A stretch of 64,000 nucleotides of DNA from Thiobacillus sp. 0-1251 (GTDB taxonomy: Bacteria > Pseudomonadota > Gammaproteobacteria > Burkholderiales > Thiobacillaceae): the NCBI GenBank assembly GCA_001899305.1, contig MKWL01000022.1, forward strand, positions 62,001 through 126,000. The letters are read 5' to 3'. The notes beneath the pieces are model-generated. The model was not told the DNA's origin. It saw only the letters and a list, made by a program, of their open reading frames with translations, and searched no databases. The translations under genes and the position numbers were made by a program. Shown piece after piece: positions 21,637 to 29,199 of the stretch (positions within the stretch are counted from its first letter, which is position 1; every line of letters begins with the position of its first letter).

Positions 21637-23059
21637 GCGGAAGGCCATGCATCCGACTTTTCCTGCGCCGCGTACGCTGACCCTCGCCGTGTTGTCTGCC
21701 ATCCTGCTGGGCGGCTGCGCGAGCTTTTCCACCGACGGCGGCTTCGAAACGGTCCGGTCCGCCACCCAGTCGCGCATCCAGAAGGATGTCGTCTGGTCAC
21801 GCGATGAAGCCAGTCGTGCGCAGATCCAGGCGCGCATCGATGCGCTGCTGGCGCAACCGCTCTCCGCAGATGACGCGGTACAGATTGCGCTGCTCAACAA
21901 TCCCGGCCTGCAGGCGGCCTTCAACACGCTCGGCATCGCCGAGGCCGACTGGATCGCGGCGCAGCGCCTGCCGAACCCGGGCGTTTCCATCGGCCGTCTC
22001 ACGCGGGGCAGCGAAGTGGAATGGGAACGCAGCCTGCATCTCAACCTGATGCGGCTGCTGACCATGCCGATACGCATCGACATCGAGCAGCGGCTGTTCG
22101 AGCAGACCCGGCGCGAACTGATTCTGAACGTACTGCGGCTGGCGGCGGACACCCGCAAGGCCTGGGTCATCGCGGTGGCGGCGAAGCAGTCCGCGCATTA
22201 CCAGCAGCAGACGATGGATGCTGCCGAGGCCGGCGCGGAACTGGCGCGCCGCATGGCGCAGGTCGGCAACTGGAGCAAGCTGAAGCAGGCACGCGAGCAG
22301 TCGTTCTATGCGGACGCCGCACTGGCGGTGGCACGCGCCGAGCAGACGAAGCTGCAGGCGCGCGAACGCCTGGTCCGGCTGCTGGGCCTGCCCCATGGCG
22401 ATGCGCTGCAATTGCCCGAACGTTTGCCGGATCTGCCTGCAACCCTGCCCGCGCTGCCGGATGTCGAACAGCAGGCCATGGATTCGCGCCTGGATCTGCA
22501 GGCCACCCGGCTGCAAACCGAGGCGCTGGCCAGGAACCTGGGACTCACACGCCGCACGCGCTTCGTCAACGTGCTGGAGCTGGGCGCCATCAGCAACAGT
22601 TCGAACGAAGCGCCCTTGCAGCGCGGTTATGAAATCAGCTTCGAACTGCCGCTGTTCGATTGGGGGCAGACCCGGGTGGTACAGGCTGAATCGCGCTACC
22701 GCAAGGCGCTCGAGCGCGCACGCGAGACCGCGGTCAATGCGCGTTCCGAGGTGCGCGAGGCCTATGCCATGCAGCAGAGCCAATATGCCATTGCGCGCCA
22801 CCTGCGCGACGAGGTGGTGCCACTGAAGCAGCGCATCTCCGAGGAAAACCAGTATCGCTACAACGGCATGCTGATCGGCGTGTTCGAGCTGCTGGCCGAC
22901 GCGCGTTCGCAGATCGCATCGGTCAACGCCGCCATCGAGGCGCAGCGCGATTTCTGGCTCGCCGACGCCGACATGCGGATGGCACTGGCCGGCACGCCGG
23001 GCAAAGCCCAGGTCACCTCTCTCCCGTCCGCATCTGCCGATGCGGCGGGTGGACACTGA
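21626..23059 (+). CDS. TolC-family outer membrane lipoprotein of copper cluster
   Basis: An outer membrane efflux-channel protein of about 477 residues. The N-terminus carries a lipoprotein signal with lipobox LLGGC about 30 residues in. Long amphipathic helices with repeated Ala/Gln/Arg heptads (for example NNPGLQAAFNTLGIAEADWIAAQRLPNPG) are typical of TolC-type coiled-coil barrels. ATGs at 21626 and 21647 are both possible starts: the first overlaps the preceding gene, the second follows GGAAGG closely. No inner-membrane pump is adjacent here, which is odd for a TolC family member. Confidence 0.82.
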   Translation: MRTERKAMHPTFPAPRTLTLAVLSAILLGGCASFSTDGGFETVRSATQSRIQKDVVWSRDEASRAQIQARIDALLAQPLSADDAVQIALLNNPGLQAAFNTLGIAEADWIAAQRLPNPGVSIGRLTRGSEVEWERSLHLNLMRLLTMPIRIDIEQRLFEQTRRELILNVLRLAADTRKAWVIAVAAKQSAHYQQQTMDAAEAGAELARRMAQVGNWSKLKQAREQSFYADAALAVARAEQTKLQARERLVRLLGLPHGDALQLPERLPDLPATLPALPDVEQQAMDSRLDLQATRLQTEALARNLGLTRRTRFVNVLELGAISNSSNEAPLQRGYEISFELPLFDWGQTRVVQAESRYRKALERARETAVNARSEVREAYAMQQSQYAIARHLRDEVVPLKQRISEENQYRYNGMLIGVFELLADARSQIASVNAAIEAQRDFWLADADMRMALAGTPGKAQVTSLPSASADAAGGH

Positions 23060-23070
23060 AAGGATCTACC

Positions 23071-24456
23071 ATGACCTCAAGACGTGATTTCTTCAAACTC
23101 GGCAGCGCAGCCGCCGTCGCCACGGTGAGTCCGGCTGCCCTGGCGGCGCTTCCTGAAATTGTCAGCATGGACAGGCCCGATACCCAGCCGCCGCTGATTC
23201 CATCCAGCGGTCGTCCCTACAATCCGGTGGTGACGTTGAACGGCTGGACGCTGCCGTGGCGCATGAAGGATGGCGTGAAGGAATTCCATCTCGTCGCCGA
23301 GCCGGTGGTACGCGAAATCGCCCCCGGCATGAAGGCGCACTTGTGGGGCTACAACGGCCAGAGCCCTGGGCCCACTATCGAAGTAGTGGAAGGCGACCGG
23401 GTGCGGCTCTATGTCACCAATCGTTTGCCCGAACACACGACCATCCACTGGCACGGCCAGCGCCTGCCCAACGGCATGGATGGCGTCGGCGGATTGACTC
23501 AGCCGCATATCAAGCCGGGCAAAACCTTCGTCTACGAATTCGTCGCGCGTCGCCCCGGCACCTTCATGTACCACCCGCATGCCGACGAGATGACGCAGAT
23601 GGCGATGGGCATGATGGGTTTCTGGGTGACACACCCGAAGGGCAGGCATCCGGCGATCGAGCCGGTCGACCGCGATTTTTGCTTCCTCATCAACGCCTAC
23701 GACATCGATCCTGGCAGCGCCACGCCCTCGGTCAACACCATGCTCGATTTCAACCTGTGGACCTGGAACAGCCGTGCGTTCCCGGGCATCGACAGCCTCA
23801 ACGTTCGGCTGGGCGACCGTGTGCGCATCCGCATGGGCAACCTCACCATGACCAACCATCCGATGCACCTGCACGGCGTGGAGTTCGAGGTGACCGGCAC
23901 CGACGGCGGCCCGGTGCCGAAGTCCGCGCGCTGGCCGGAGGTGACCACCGACATCGCAGTCGGCCAGATGCGCCAGATCGAATTCGTCGCCGACGAGGAG
24001 GGCGACTGGGCGTTCCACTGCCACAAGAGCCACCACACCATGAATGCGATGGGCCATGCGGTGCCGACGATGATCGGCGTCGACTACAGCGGCCTGGCGG
24101 GCAAGATCGGCAAGCTCATTCCCGACTACATGGCGATGGGTGAGCGCGGCATGGCCGACATGGCTGAAATGGAGATGCCGCTGCCCGACAATACCTTGCC
24201 GATGATGACTGGCAAGGGACCATTCGGTCCGGTCGAGATGGGCGGCATGTTCAGCGTGATGAAGGTGCGGCGCGGGCAGAAGCGCGGCGATTATTCCGAC
24301 CCCGGCTGGTACAAGCAGCCGCCCGGCACGCAGGCACGCGAGCTTGCCGGCGCGATGGCCGAACCGATGCGCGCGCCATCCACTGCCTCGCCCCAGGGTA
24401 CCCCGGGCGATGTCGAGATCACCGTACGCAAACCGGTCGGCCACGCCGGCCATTGA
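23071..24456 (+). CDS. Tat-exported multicopper oxidase with Met-rich C-terminal extension
   Basis: A periplasmic copper enzyme that probably oxidises Cu(I) or acts as a laccase-like oxidase. The N-terminus is a Tat signal, SRRDFFKLG, consistent with folded, copper-loaded export. The four copper motifs are present: HWHG (126-129), MYHPHADE (167-173), HPMHLHG (263-269) and HCHKSHHTMNAM (316-327). The type 1/type 3 motif usually lies near the C-terminus. Here about 130 residues follow it, including a Met-rich stretch (MAMGERGMADMAEMEMP, LPMMTGKG, VEMGGMFSVMKV). The length of 461 fits a two-domain architecture. It follows the TolC gene by 11 bases. Confidence 0.88.
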   Translation: MTSRRDFFKLGSAAAVATVSPAALAALPEIVSMDRPDTQPPLIPSSGRPYNPVVTLNGWTLPWRMKDGVKEFHLVAEPVVREIAPGMKAHLWGYNGQSPGPTIEVVEGDRVRLYVTNRLPEHTTIHWHGQRLPNGMDGVGGLTQPHIKPGKTFVYEFVARRPGTFMYHPHADEMTQMAMGMMGFWVTHPKGRHPAIEPVDRDFCFLINAYDIDPGSATPSVNTMLDFNLWTWNSRAFPGIDSLNVRLGDRVRIRMGNLTMTNHPMHLHGVEFEVTGTDGGPVPKSARWPEVTTDIAVGQMRQIEFVADEEGDWAFHCHKSHHTMNAMGHAVPTMIGVDYSGLAGKIGKLIPDYMAMGERGMADMAEMEMPLPDNTLPMMTGKGPFGPVEMGGMFSVMKVRRGQKRGDYSDPGWYKQPPGTQARELAGAMAEPMRAPSTASPQGTPGDVEITVRKPVGHAGH

Positions 24457-24491
24457 ATGCCGTTTTTATATTGTTACGTAGGAGCTGAAAA

Positions 24492-24803
24492 ATGAAGACA
24501 TGGATTCCCTTGCTGGCCGCGCTGGCGATCGCCGCACCGCTGCATGCCGAACCTGTGGCCGCGCCGGTTGCCCAGGCCAATGTGATGACCGATGGCGTCG
24601 TGCGCCGGGTGGATGTAGCCAACGGCAAGCTCACCCTGCGGCACGGGCCGATCGTCAATCTCGACATGCCCGCCATGACCATGGTGTTCCGGGTGCAGCC
24701 GCCGGAACTGATGAAGGGGCTCAAAGTGGGCGATGCGGTGAAATTTCATGCCGAGAGCATCGACGACACCCTGACCGTCACCGCGATCCAGCCTGCGCAA
24801 TAA
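24492..24803 (+). CDS. CusF-like periplasmic copper-binding protein, Trp replaced by Met
   Basis: A 103-residue periplasmic copper chaperone-like protein with a signal peptide ending near residue 19 (PLHA). The OB-fold contains the CusF metal site: H51, then M59, M62 and M64 (NLDMPAMTM). The spacing H+8, +3, +2 matches CusF H36, W44, M47, M49, except that the capping tryptophan is a methionine here. It lies 35 bases after the multicopper oxidase and completes the copper operon. Confidence 0.85.
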   Translation: MKTWIPLLAALAIAAPLHAEPVAAPVAQANVMTDGVVRRVDVANGKLTLRHGPIVNLDMPAMTMVFRVQPPELMKGLKVGDAVKFHAESIDDTLTVTAIQPAQ

Positions 24804-24958
24804 CGGACAAGGCATGGACCAGGCGAATCGCCGGGCCCATCCAGGCCCGAAGTATCCCGCATTAGGATAAGTGGGTCTTTTGTACTAGATTGGAAATGGA
24901 CGATGTCGAACACGCGCAACATCGAGTACAGGGACATTTTTTAGCGAAGGAGACAGAG

Positions 24959-25330
24959 ATGAAACGCATAACACGCCTATCCATAGCCGCCCTTGCCCTT
25001 TCCTTGGGGATGGCGGGTGTCATGCCGGTGTATGCCGCCGATCAGGCGCGCGATCAGGATCGTACCCAGGTGCGTGATCAGGATCGCATTTACGGGTCCG
25101 AACTGATGACGCGGCAGGAACGGGCCGAATACCGCAATCGTATGCGCACGCTGAAAACCCAGCAGGAGCGCGAAGCCTTCCGCCTGGAACATCACAAGCA
25201 GATGCAGGAACGTGCCCAGGCCCAGGGCAAGACCCTGCCCGACATGCCGCCTGCCGGCATGGGGCCCGGCTCGGGGATGGGGCCGGGTATGGGACCGGGC
25301 TCCGGCATGGGACCGGGGTCCCGCCGCTAG
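24959..25330 (+). CDS. Secreted protein with C-terminal GMGPGS repeats, function unknown
   Basis: A 123-residue protein with GAAGGAGA before the ATG and a signal peptide ending near VYAA. The mature N-terminus has a repeated DQDRTQV / DQDRIYG motif. A charged helical middle follows (TRQERAEYRNRMRTLKTQQE), then a Met/Gly/Pro tail with several GMGPGS units encoded by short tandem repeats (about 25256-25320). The tail could bind soft metal ions. Its place beside the copper genes supports an envelope metal or stress role; the function is unknown. Confidence 0.68.
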   Translation: MKRITRLSIAALALSLGMAGVMPVYAADQARDQDRTQVRDQDRIYGSELMTRQERAEYRNRMRTLKTQQEREAFRLEHHKQMQERAQAQGKTLPDMPPAGMGPGSGMGPGMGPGSGMGPGSRR

Positions 25331-25347
25331 CGGGTTGCCCCGTGCGG

Positions 25348-26718
25348 TCAGGTGGGAGCGGCTGCTGCGCTGAAGCGCAGTGTGGCTGCGAATCCGTGGC
25401 CGCCATCCGCGCGCGGCAATCCATCTCCCAGTTCAAGCTGGGCGTGTGAGAGCGCCGCAATGCGCGCGACGATGGAAAGACCAAGGCCGCATCCTTCGGT
25501 CTCGACCTCGCCGCGCACGAAGCGGGCGCTGAGTTGCGACCGCAACACGGGGGCGACGCCCGGGCCATCGTCGGCAACGGTGATCGCACAGCCCGTTTCG
25601 CGATGCGCGATGCGCACGTCGATCCGCGCCCCTTCCCCTGCATAGTGCACGGCATTGTCGAGCAGGTTGCGGACCGCGACTTGGAGCCACGCCGACGTGA
25701 TGGCGATACGGCATCCCGCTGCCGCATCGACCGTCAGGGTTTGCCCTTGGCGTTGCGCGTGCGGCAAAAGCTCTTCGCACACTGCGGCGACGATGTCTGC
25801 GGGATCCAGCGGTGCGGGCGGATTGCCCTGCGTAGCTGGATCGACGCGCGCCAGCGTCAGCAATTGCTCGACCAGGTGCGTCATCCGGTCCACGCCGGCG
25901 ATCACCTGTGCCAGCGCGTGCTGCTGGCTGTCTGCCGTTTGCGCGCGCAGCGCGACCTGCGTCTGCACTTTCAAGGCCGCCAGCGGCGTGCGCAATTCGT
26001 GCGCGGCATCCGCGGTGAAGCGGCGCTCGTTTTCGAAGGCTTCGTTGACGCGCCGGATCAGCGCATTGAGCGCGGTGCGCAGCGGCGCAATTTCCTCAGG
26101 CAGGGCGGGCGATTCGTCGAGTGGCGTCAGGGCCTGCGCATCGAGCGCGCCGACCTGGTGCGCCACCGTATCCACCGGTCGCAAGTTGCGGCCGATACCC
26201 CACCAGACCGCCAGCGCCATCAGCGGCAGCGCCAGCGCGGCGGGAATCAGCAGCGACAGGCCAATCTCGCGCGCCAGGCCTTCGCGTGCCGCATGGGCCT
26301 GGCCGACGACGACCCGATATTCCGCGTCGGGATCCTGTACTGCATAGAACCGCCAGCGTGCGCCTTCGTACTGGCGTTCGCTGAATCCCGGCCCGATGCC
26401 GGATTCAAACCCGGCGTGGCCCATGGACGTGGCCAGACGCAGCATCCGTCCGTCATCGTCGTGCCACACCTCGAATGCGATGGGCACCGGATTGTGGTGG
26501 CTGTGATCCTGGAGTTCCTTCGCAAAATGCTCGACTTCGCCGGCCGCCACGATCGCCAGCAAGGTGTCGGCGACTTGCGTCAGCTGGCCGTCGAGCAATT
26601 CGTCCGCTTCATGGTGCGCGCGCTGATACACCACCAGCGCGGATAGCAGCCAGATCGCCGCCACCGATCCGGTCAGCAACCACACCAGCCGCCGGCGCAG
26701 GGAATACGGCCGGCTCAT
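25348..26718 (-). CDS. QseC-like two-component sensor histidine kinase
   Basis: A 456-residue inner-membrane sensor kinase. It has spans at about 11-31 and 151-173, a periplasmic sensory region with a histidine-rich patch (DHSHHN, 71-76), a HAMP region, the phosphoacceptor H240 in FTADAAHELRTPLAALK, the N box VRNLLDNAVHY, and G boxes VADDGPGV and GCGLGLSIV. Its ATG overlaps the stop of the upstream response regulator (ATGA). It is the last gene of the b561-SHP-diheme cytochrome-regulator operon. The histidine patch could mean metal sensing, but the true signal cannot be read from sequence. Confidence 0.9.
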   Translation of the reverse strand: MSRPYSLRRRLVWLLTGSVAAIWLLSALVVYQRAHHEADELLDGQLTQVADTLLAIVAAGEVEHFAKELQDHSHHNPVPIAFEVWHDDDGRMLRLATSMGHAGFESGIGPGFSERQYEGARWRFYAVQDPDAEYRVVVGQAHAAREGLAREIGLSLLIPAALALPLMALAVWWGIGRNLRPVDTVAHQVGALDAQALTPLDESPALPEEIAPLRTALNALIRRVNEAFENERRFTADAAHELRTPLAALKVQTQVALRAQTADSQQHALAQVIAGVDRMTHLVEQLLTLARVDPATQGNPPAPLDPADIVAAVCEELLPHAQRQGQTLTVDAAAGCRIAITSAWLQVAVRNLLDNAVHYAGEGARIDVRIAHRETGCAITVADDGPGVAPVLRSQLSARFVRGEVETEGCGLGLSIVARIAALSHAQLELGDGLPRADGGHGFAATLRFSAAAAPT

Positions 26719-27386
26719 GACGCGGGGGCGCCCGTCGACACCATGTAGCCGACGCCACGCACCGTGCGGATCAGGTCGTTGCCGAGCTTCTTCCGCAAAT
26801 GGTGGATGTGGACCTCGAGCGCGTTGCTGTCGACGGCGTCGTTCCAGGTGTAGAGCTGCTCTTCCAGCGTGCGCCGCGTCAGCACCCGGTCGGTGTTTTC
26901 CAGCAGCAGGTGCAACAGATCGAATTCACGCGGAGTCAGTTCGACAGTCTGGCCGGCGCGCGTCACGCTGCGCGCCGCCGGGTTGAGTTCGATCTCGCCG
27001 ACGGCGAGCACAGGTTCCGGGCGGCCATGGGCGCGCCGTACCAACGCGCGCAGGCGGGCGGTGATCTCGTCGAGATCGAACGGTTTCAGCACATAGTCGT
27101 CGGCACCGAGATCGAGTCCGCGTACCTTGTCCTCCAGCTGGTCGCGCGCGGTCAGGATCAGCACCGGCGTGGCGTCATGGCGCCCGCGCAGCCATTGCAG
27201 CACCGACAGGCCGTCGCGTTTCGGCAGCCCCAGGTCGAGCACCACGGCCGCAAACGATTCGGTGGACAGAGCCGTTACCGCCGCCTCGCCATCGCGCAGC
27301 CAGTCGACGGCATAGCCCGCCTGGGTCAGTCCCGCCTGCAGGCCGTCACCCAGCAGGCGGTCATCTTCCACCAACAATATGCGCAT
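26715..27386 (-). CDS. QseB/PmrA-subfamily response regulator
   Basis: A 223-residue OmpR-family regulator. The receiver domain has the acidic pair ED/D near residues 7-9, phosphorylation site D51 in VLDLGLPKRDGL, and the conserved K in LKPFDL. The winged-helix domain carries LTPREFDLLHLLLE and YTWNDAVDSNALEVHIHHLRKKLG, the recognition-helix text characteristic of the QseB/PmrA subfamily, whose members bind CTTAAG-type direct repeats. Two such repeats lie at 29020-29036 and 30587-30603. It is coupled to the kinase by a 4-base overlap. Confidence 0.9.
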   Translation of the reverse strand: MRILLVEDDRLLGDGLQAGLTQAGYAVDWLRDGEAAVTALSTESFAAVVLDLGLPKRDGLSVLQWLRGRHDATPVLILTARDQLEDKVRGLDLGADDYVLKPFDLDEITARLRALVRRAHGRPEPVLAVGEIELNPAARSVTRAGQTVELTPREFDLLHLLLENTDRVLTRRTLEEQLYTWNDAVDSNALEVHIHHLRKKLGNDLIRTVRGVGYMVSTGAPAS

Positions 27387-27406
27387 CGTTCCGGTTCATC
27401 CTTGGG

Positions 27407-27937
27407 TCATTGTTTCGGAATCCTGACCGTGTCCTCATCGAACACGCCCTGTTCCGCCTGGCGGTGGCAGGCAGCACAATTGGCGGCGGAGCCGATCGAT
27501 TTGCGCGTCCACACCGACTTCGACACCTCATCGTGCTTGCGCGCGAACCAGCGGGTTTCGGTGATGCGCAACGGCGCCTGGTTGGCCCCCATGCTTTGCA
27601 TCACCCGACTGCCCATCCGGCTGGTACCGCTGTCGGCGGCGTTGGCCTCCAGGAATCGCAGGATATCAGCCTGGGTTGCCGGATCAAGGCTGGCGTTTTC
27701 GCCGAAGTGCTGATCGAGCCCGCCCATCAGACGGCGCCATGAGGCCTTCGGCAGGAAAGCCGGCGAATAGGCGATATGGCAGCTGGCGCATTCCTGTTGC
27801 CAGGCCTTGTTGGTCGTCCGCGGCAGGACATTGCCGCCGCCATCGCCGTGCGCATCGCCGGATGGCAGCGAAAACGCCAACAGGCTGAACACGCCGACTG
27901 CCGTGACGACTCCGATTCCGCGCAATAGATAGTTCAT
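27407..27937 (-). CDS. Periplasmic diheme cytochrome c (DHC type)
   Basis: A 176-residue exported protein with an N-terminal signal/anchor and two CXXCH heme c sites, CASCH at 50-54 and CAACH at 154-158. The text between (ASWRRLMGGLDQHFGENASLD, ETRWFARKHDEV) matches the DHC family. DHC proteins are electron donors to the oxygen-binding cytochrome SHP, which is encoded 10 bases upstream. The protein ends EDTVRIPKQ. Confidence 0.87.
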   Translation of the reverse strand: MNYLLRGIGVVTAVGVFSLLAFSLPSGDAHGDGGGNVLPRTTNKAWQQECASCHIAYSPAFLPKASWRRLMGGLDQHFGENASLDPATQADILRFLEANAADSGTSRMGSRVMQSMGANQAPLRITETRWFARKHDEVSKSVWTRKSIGSAANCAACHRQAEQGVFDEDTVRIPKQ

Positions 27938-27947
27938 GGTGTGCTCC

Positions 27948-28358
27948 TTATCGGGCCTGGCTCAGCCAGGCGATGAAATCGCCTTTTTCCTGCGCGCTGC
28001 ATTCGCGTTGCAGAACGTCCTGGCAGTTGCGCCGGAACCATTTCTCGACCTTGGCGGCATCGGTGAAGCGCTGCGGATTGGCCACCGGCGCCAGCGGCTC
28101 GATGCGCTTGCCGACGCGGCTGCGTCCGGCCTGGGCGGGGTTGGCGGTATGGCAACCGGCGCAGCTCACGGCCTGGCCATCGCGGCCCGGGTGCTCAGTG
28201 CGATACAAGGCAGCACCGCGCGAGGCGGACAGGCCGGACACCGGCACGCCCGCCTGCTGCGCATACTGCGCCATCAGGCTGGCAGGGCTGTCGGCCGCCG
28301 CCACGGCGGAGGCCATGCCGAGTACCGCCAGGCCACCGTAGAGAAGGTGCTTAATCAT
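27948..28358 (-). CDS. shp: SHP-type oxygen-binding cytochrome c (DUF1924)
   Basis: A 136-residue periplasmic cytochrome with a signal peptide ending near residue 21 and a single CAGCH heme site at 66-70. No methionine lies where a sixth ligand would be expected. The segment RRNCQDVLQREC (109-120) is the SHP signature: an asparagine (N111) is the likely weak distal ligand, and C112 with C120 may form the nearby disulfide. SHP cytochromes bind oxygen and nitric oxide; their physiological role is unsettled. The gene overlaps the b561 gene by 8 bases. Confidence 0.85.
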   Translation of the reverse strand: MIKHLLYGGLAVLGMASAVAAADSPASLMAQYAQQAGVPVSGLSASRGAALYRTEHPGRDGQAVSCAGCHTANPAQAGRSRVGKRIEPLAPVANPQRFTDAAKVEKWFRRNCQDVLQRECSAQEKGDFIAWLSQAR

Positions 28359-28974
28359 GCTGCACCTCGTTCCCCGCGCCGAGGTATTGCTTGCCGGTCA
28401 CCATGCTTTGCGCCACCCGGTCGCCGCGCCATTGGTGAAACACCAGCGCAGCCAGATGCAGACCGATGAAGCCGAGCATCAGGCCGAATCCGAATTCGTG
28501 CGGTTCGCCCAGCACATCCTCCAGCCACGCCACATTGCCCAGCCAGCCGGCGAGCGGGCCCGTCTGGAACTCGCTGGCGGCCAGCCCCAGTCCGGTGACG
28601 ACCATCAGCGCCATCACGCCATAGGCAAACAGATAGCCCAGGCTGGCGATCGGATCGTGCCCGGCGCGGTGGGTCTTGGGCAGGCGCAAATTCCTGACGC
28701 TGTCCTTCCACACGGCGGGATGCCACAGGTCGCGCCAGCGCGCGCTGGCCGGGCCGGCCAGACTCCACAGCAGGCGTGTCAGCAGGCCTGCCGTCAGGGT
28801 GTATCCGATGAGAATGTGCAGATTCCAGAGCGTCTTTTCATATGGCCCGTGTTCGAACCAGTCGGCCATCTGGCTGGTGGCGATGAGCGATACGATGGAC
28901 AGCGCAATGACCCAGTGCAGCAGGCGCAACAGGGGGTCGAACACGCGGTGCGGATGGGTGGCGGCATGTGACAT
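28351..28974 (-). CDS. Cytochrome b561-type membrane protein of SHP operon
   Basis: A 207-residue inner-membrane b-type cytochrome with four main hydrophobic segments. Histidines sit in RLLHWVIAL, LWNLHILIGY, GEPHEFG and FIGLHLAALVFHQW, as expected for the cytochrome b561 / Ni-hydrogenase b-subunit family. It probably passes quinol electrons to the periplasmic diheme cytochrome and SHP. It is the first gene of the minus-strand operon, with GAGGAG before its ATG and a CTTAGG-N5-CTTAAG box about 46 bases further upstream. Confidence 0.88.
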   Translation of the reverse strand: MSHAATHPHRVFDPLLRLLHWVIALSIVSLIATSQMADWFEHGPYEKTLWNLHILIGYTLTAGLLTRLLWSLAGPASARWRDLWHPAVWKDSVRNLRLPKTHRAGHDPIASLGYLFAYGVMALMVVTGLGLAASEFQTGPLAGWLGNVAWLEDVLGEPHEFGFGLMLGFIGLHLAALVFHQWRGDRVAQSMVTGKQYLGAGNEVQHD

Positions 28975-29019
28975 GGCAATCTCCTCAGAGGGGAATGCAG
29001 CAGACTGTATGCGCGTCAG

Positions 29020-29036
29020 CTTAGGGGCACCTTAAG
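29020..29036. promoter_or_regulatory. QseB/PmrA-type direct-repeat operator between b561 and flavocytochrome genes
   Basis: The sequence is CTTAGG-GGCAC-CTTAAG, one base off the perfect CTTAAG-N5-CTTAAG box used by PmrA/QseB-subfamily regulators. It lies about 46 bases upstream of the b561 start and 164 bases upstream of the divergent flavocytochrome gene, and the matching regulator is encoded in the same operon, which suggests autoregulation. Confidence 0.7.
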
Positions 29037-29199
29037 AGAAACATTTATTCGGCAATCCGGGCCGCCGCATAGGTTCACTTTCTCCAAGCACGCGCACAAA
29101 GGCTATTCTGACGGTGGATCGAAAAATACATGCATGTCCACATGCGTGCTTCGAGTCATTGCACGGAGCCATTGGCAATCAACCGGATCGGGTTTGGGC

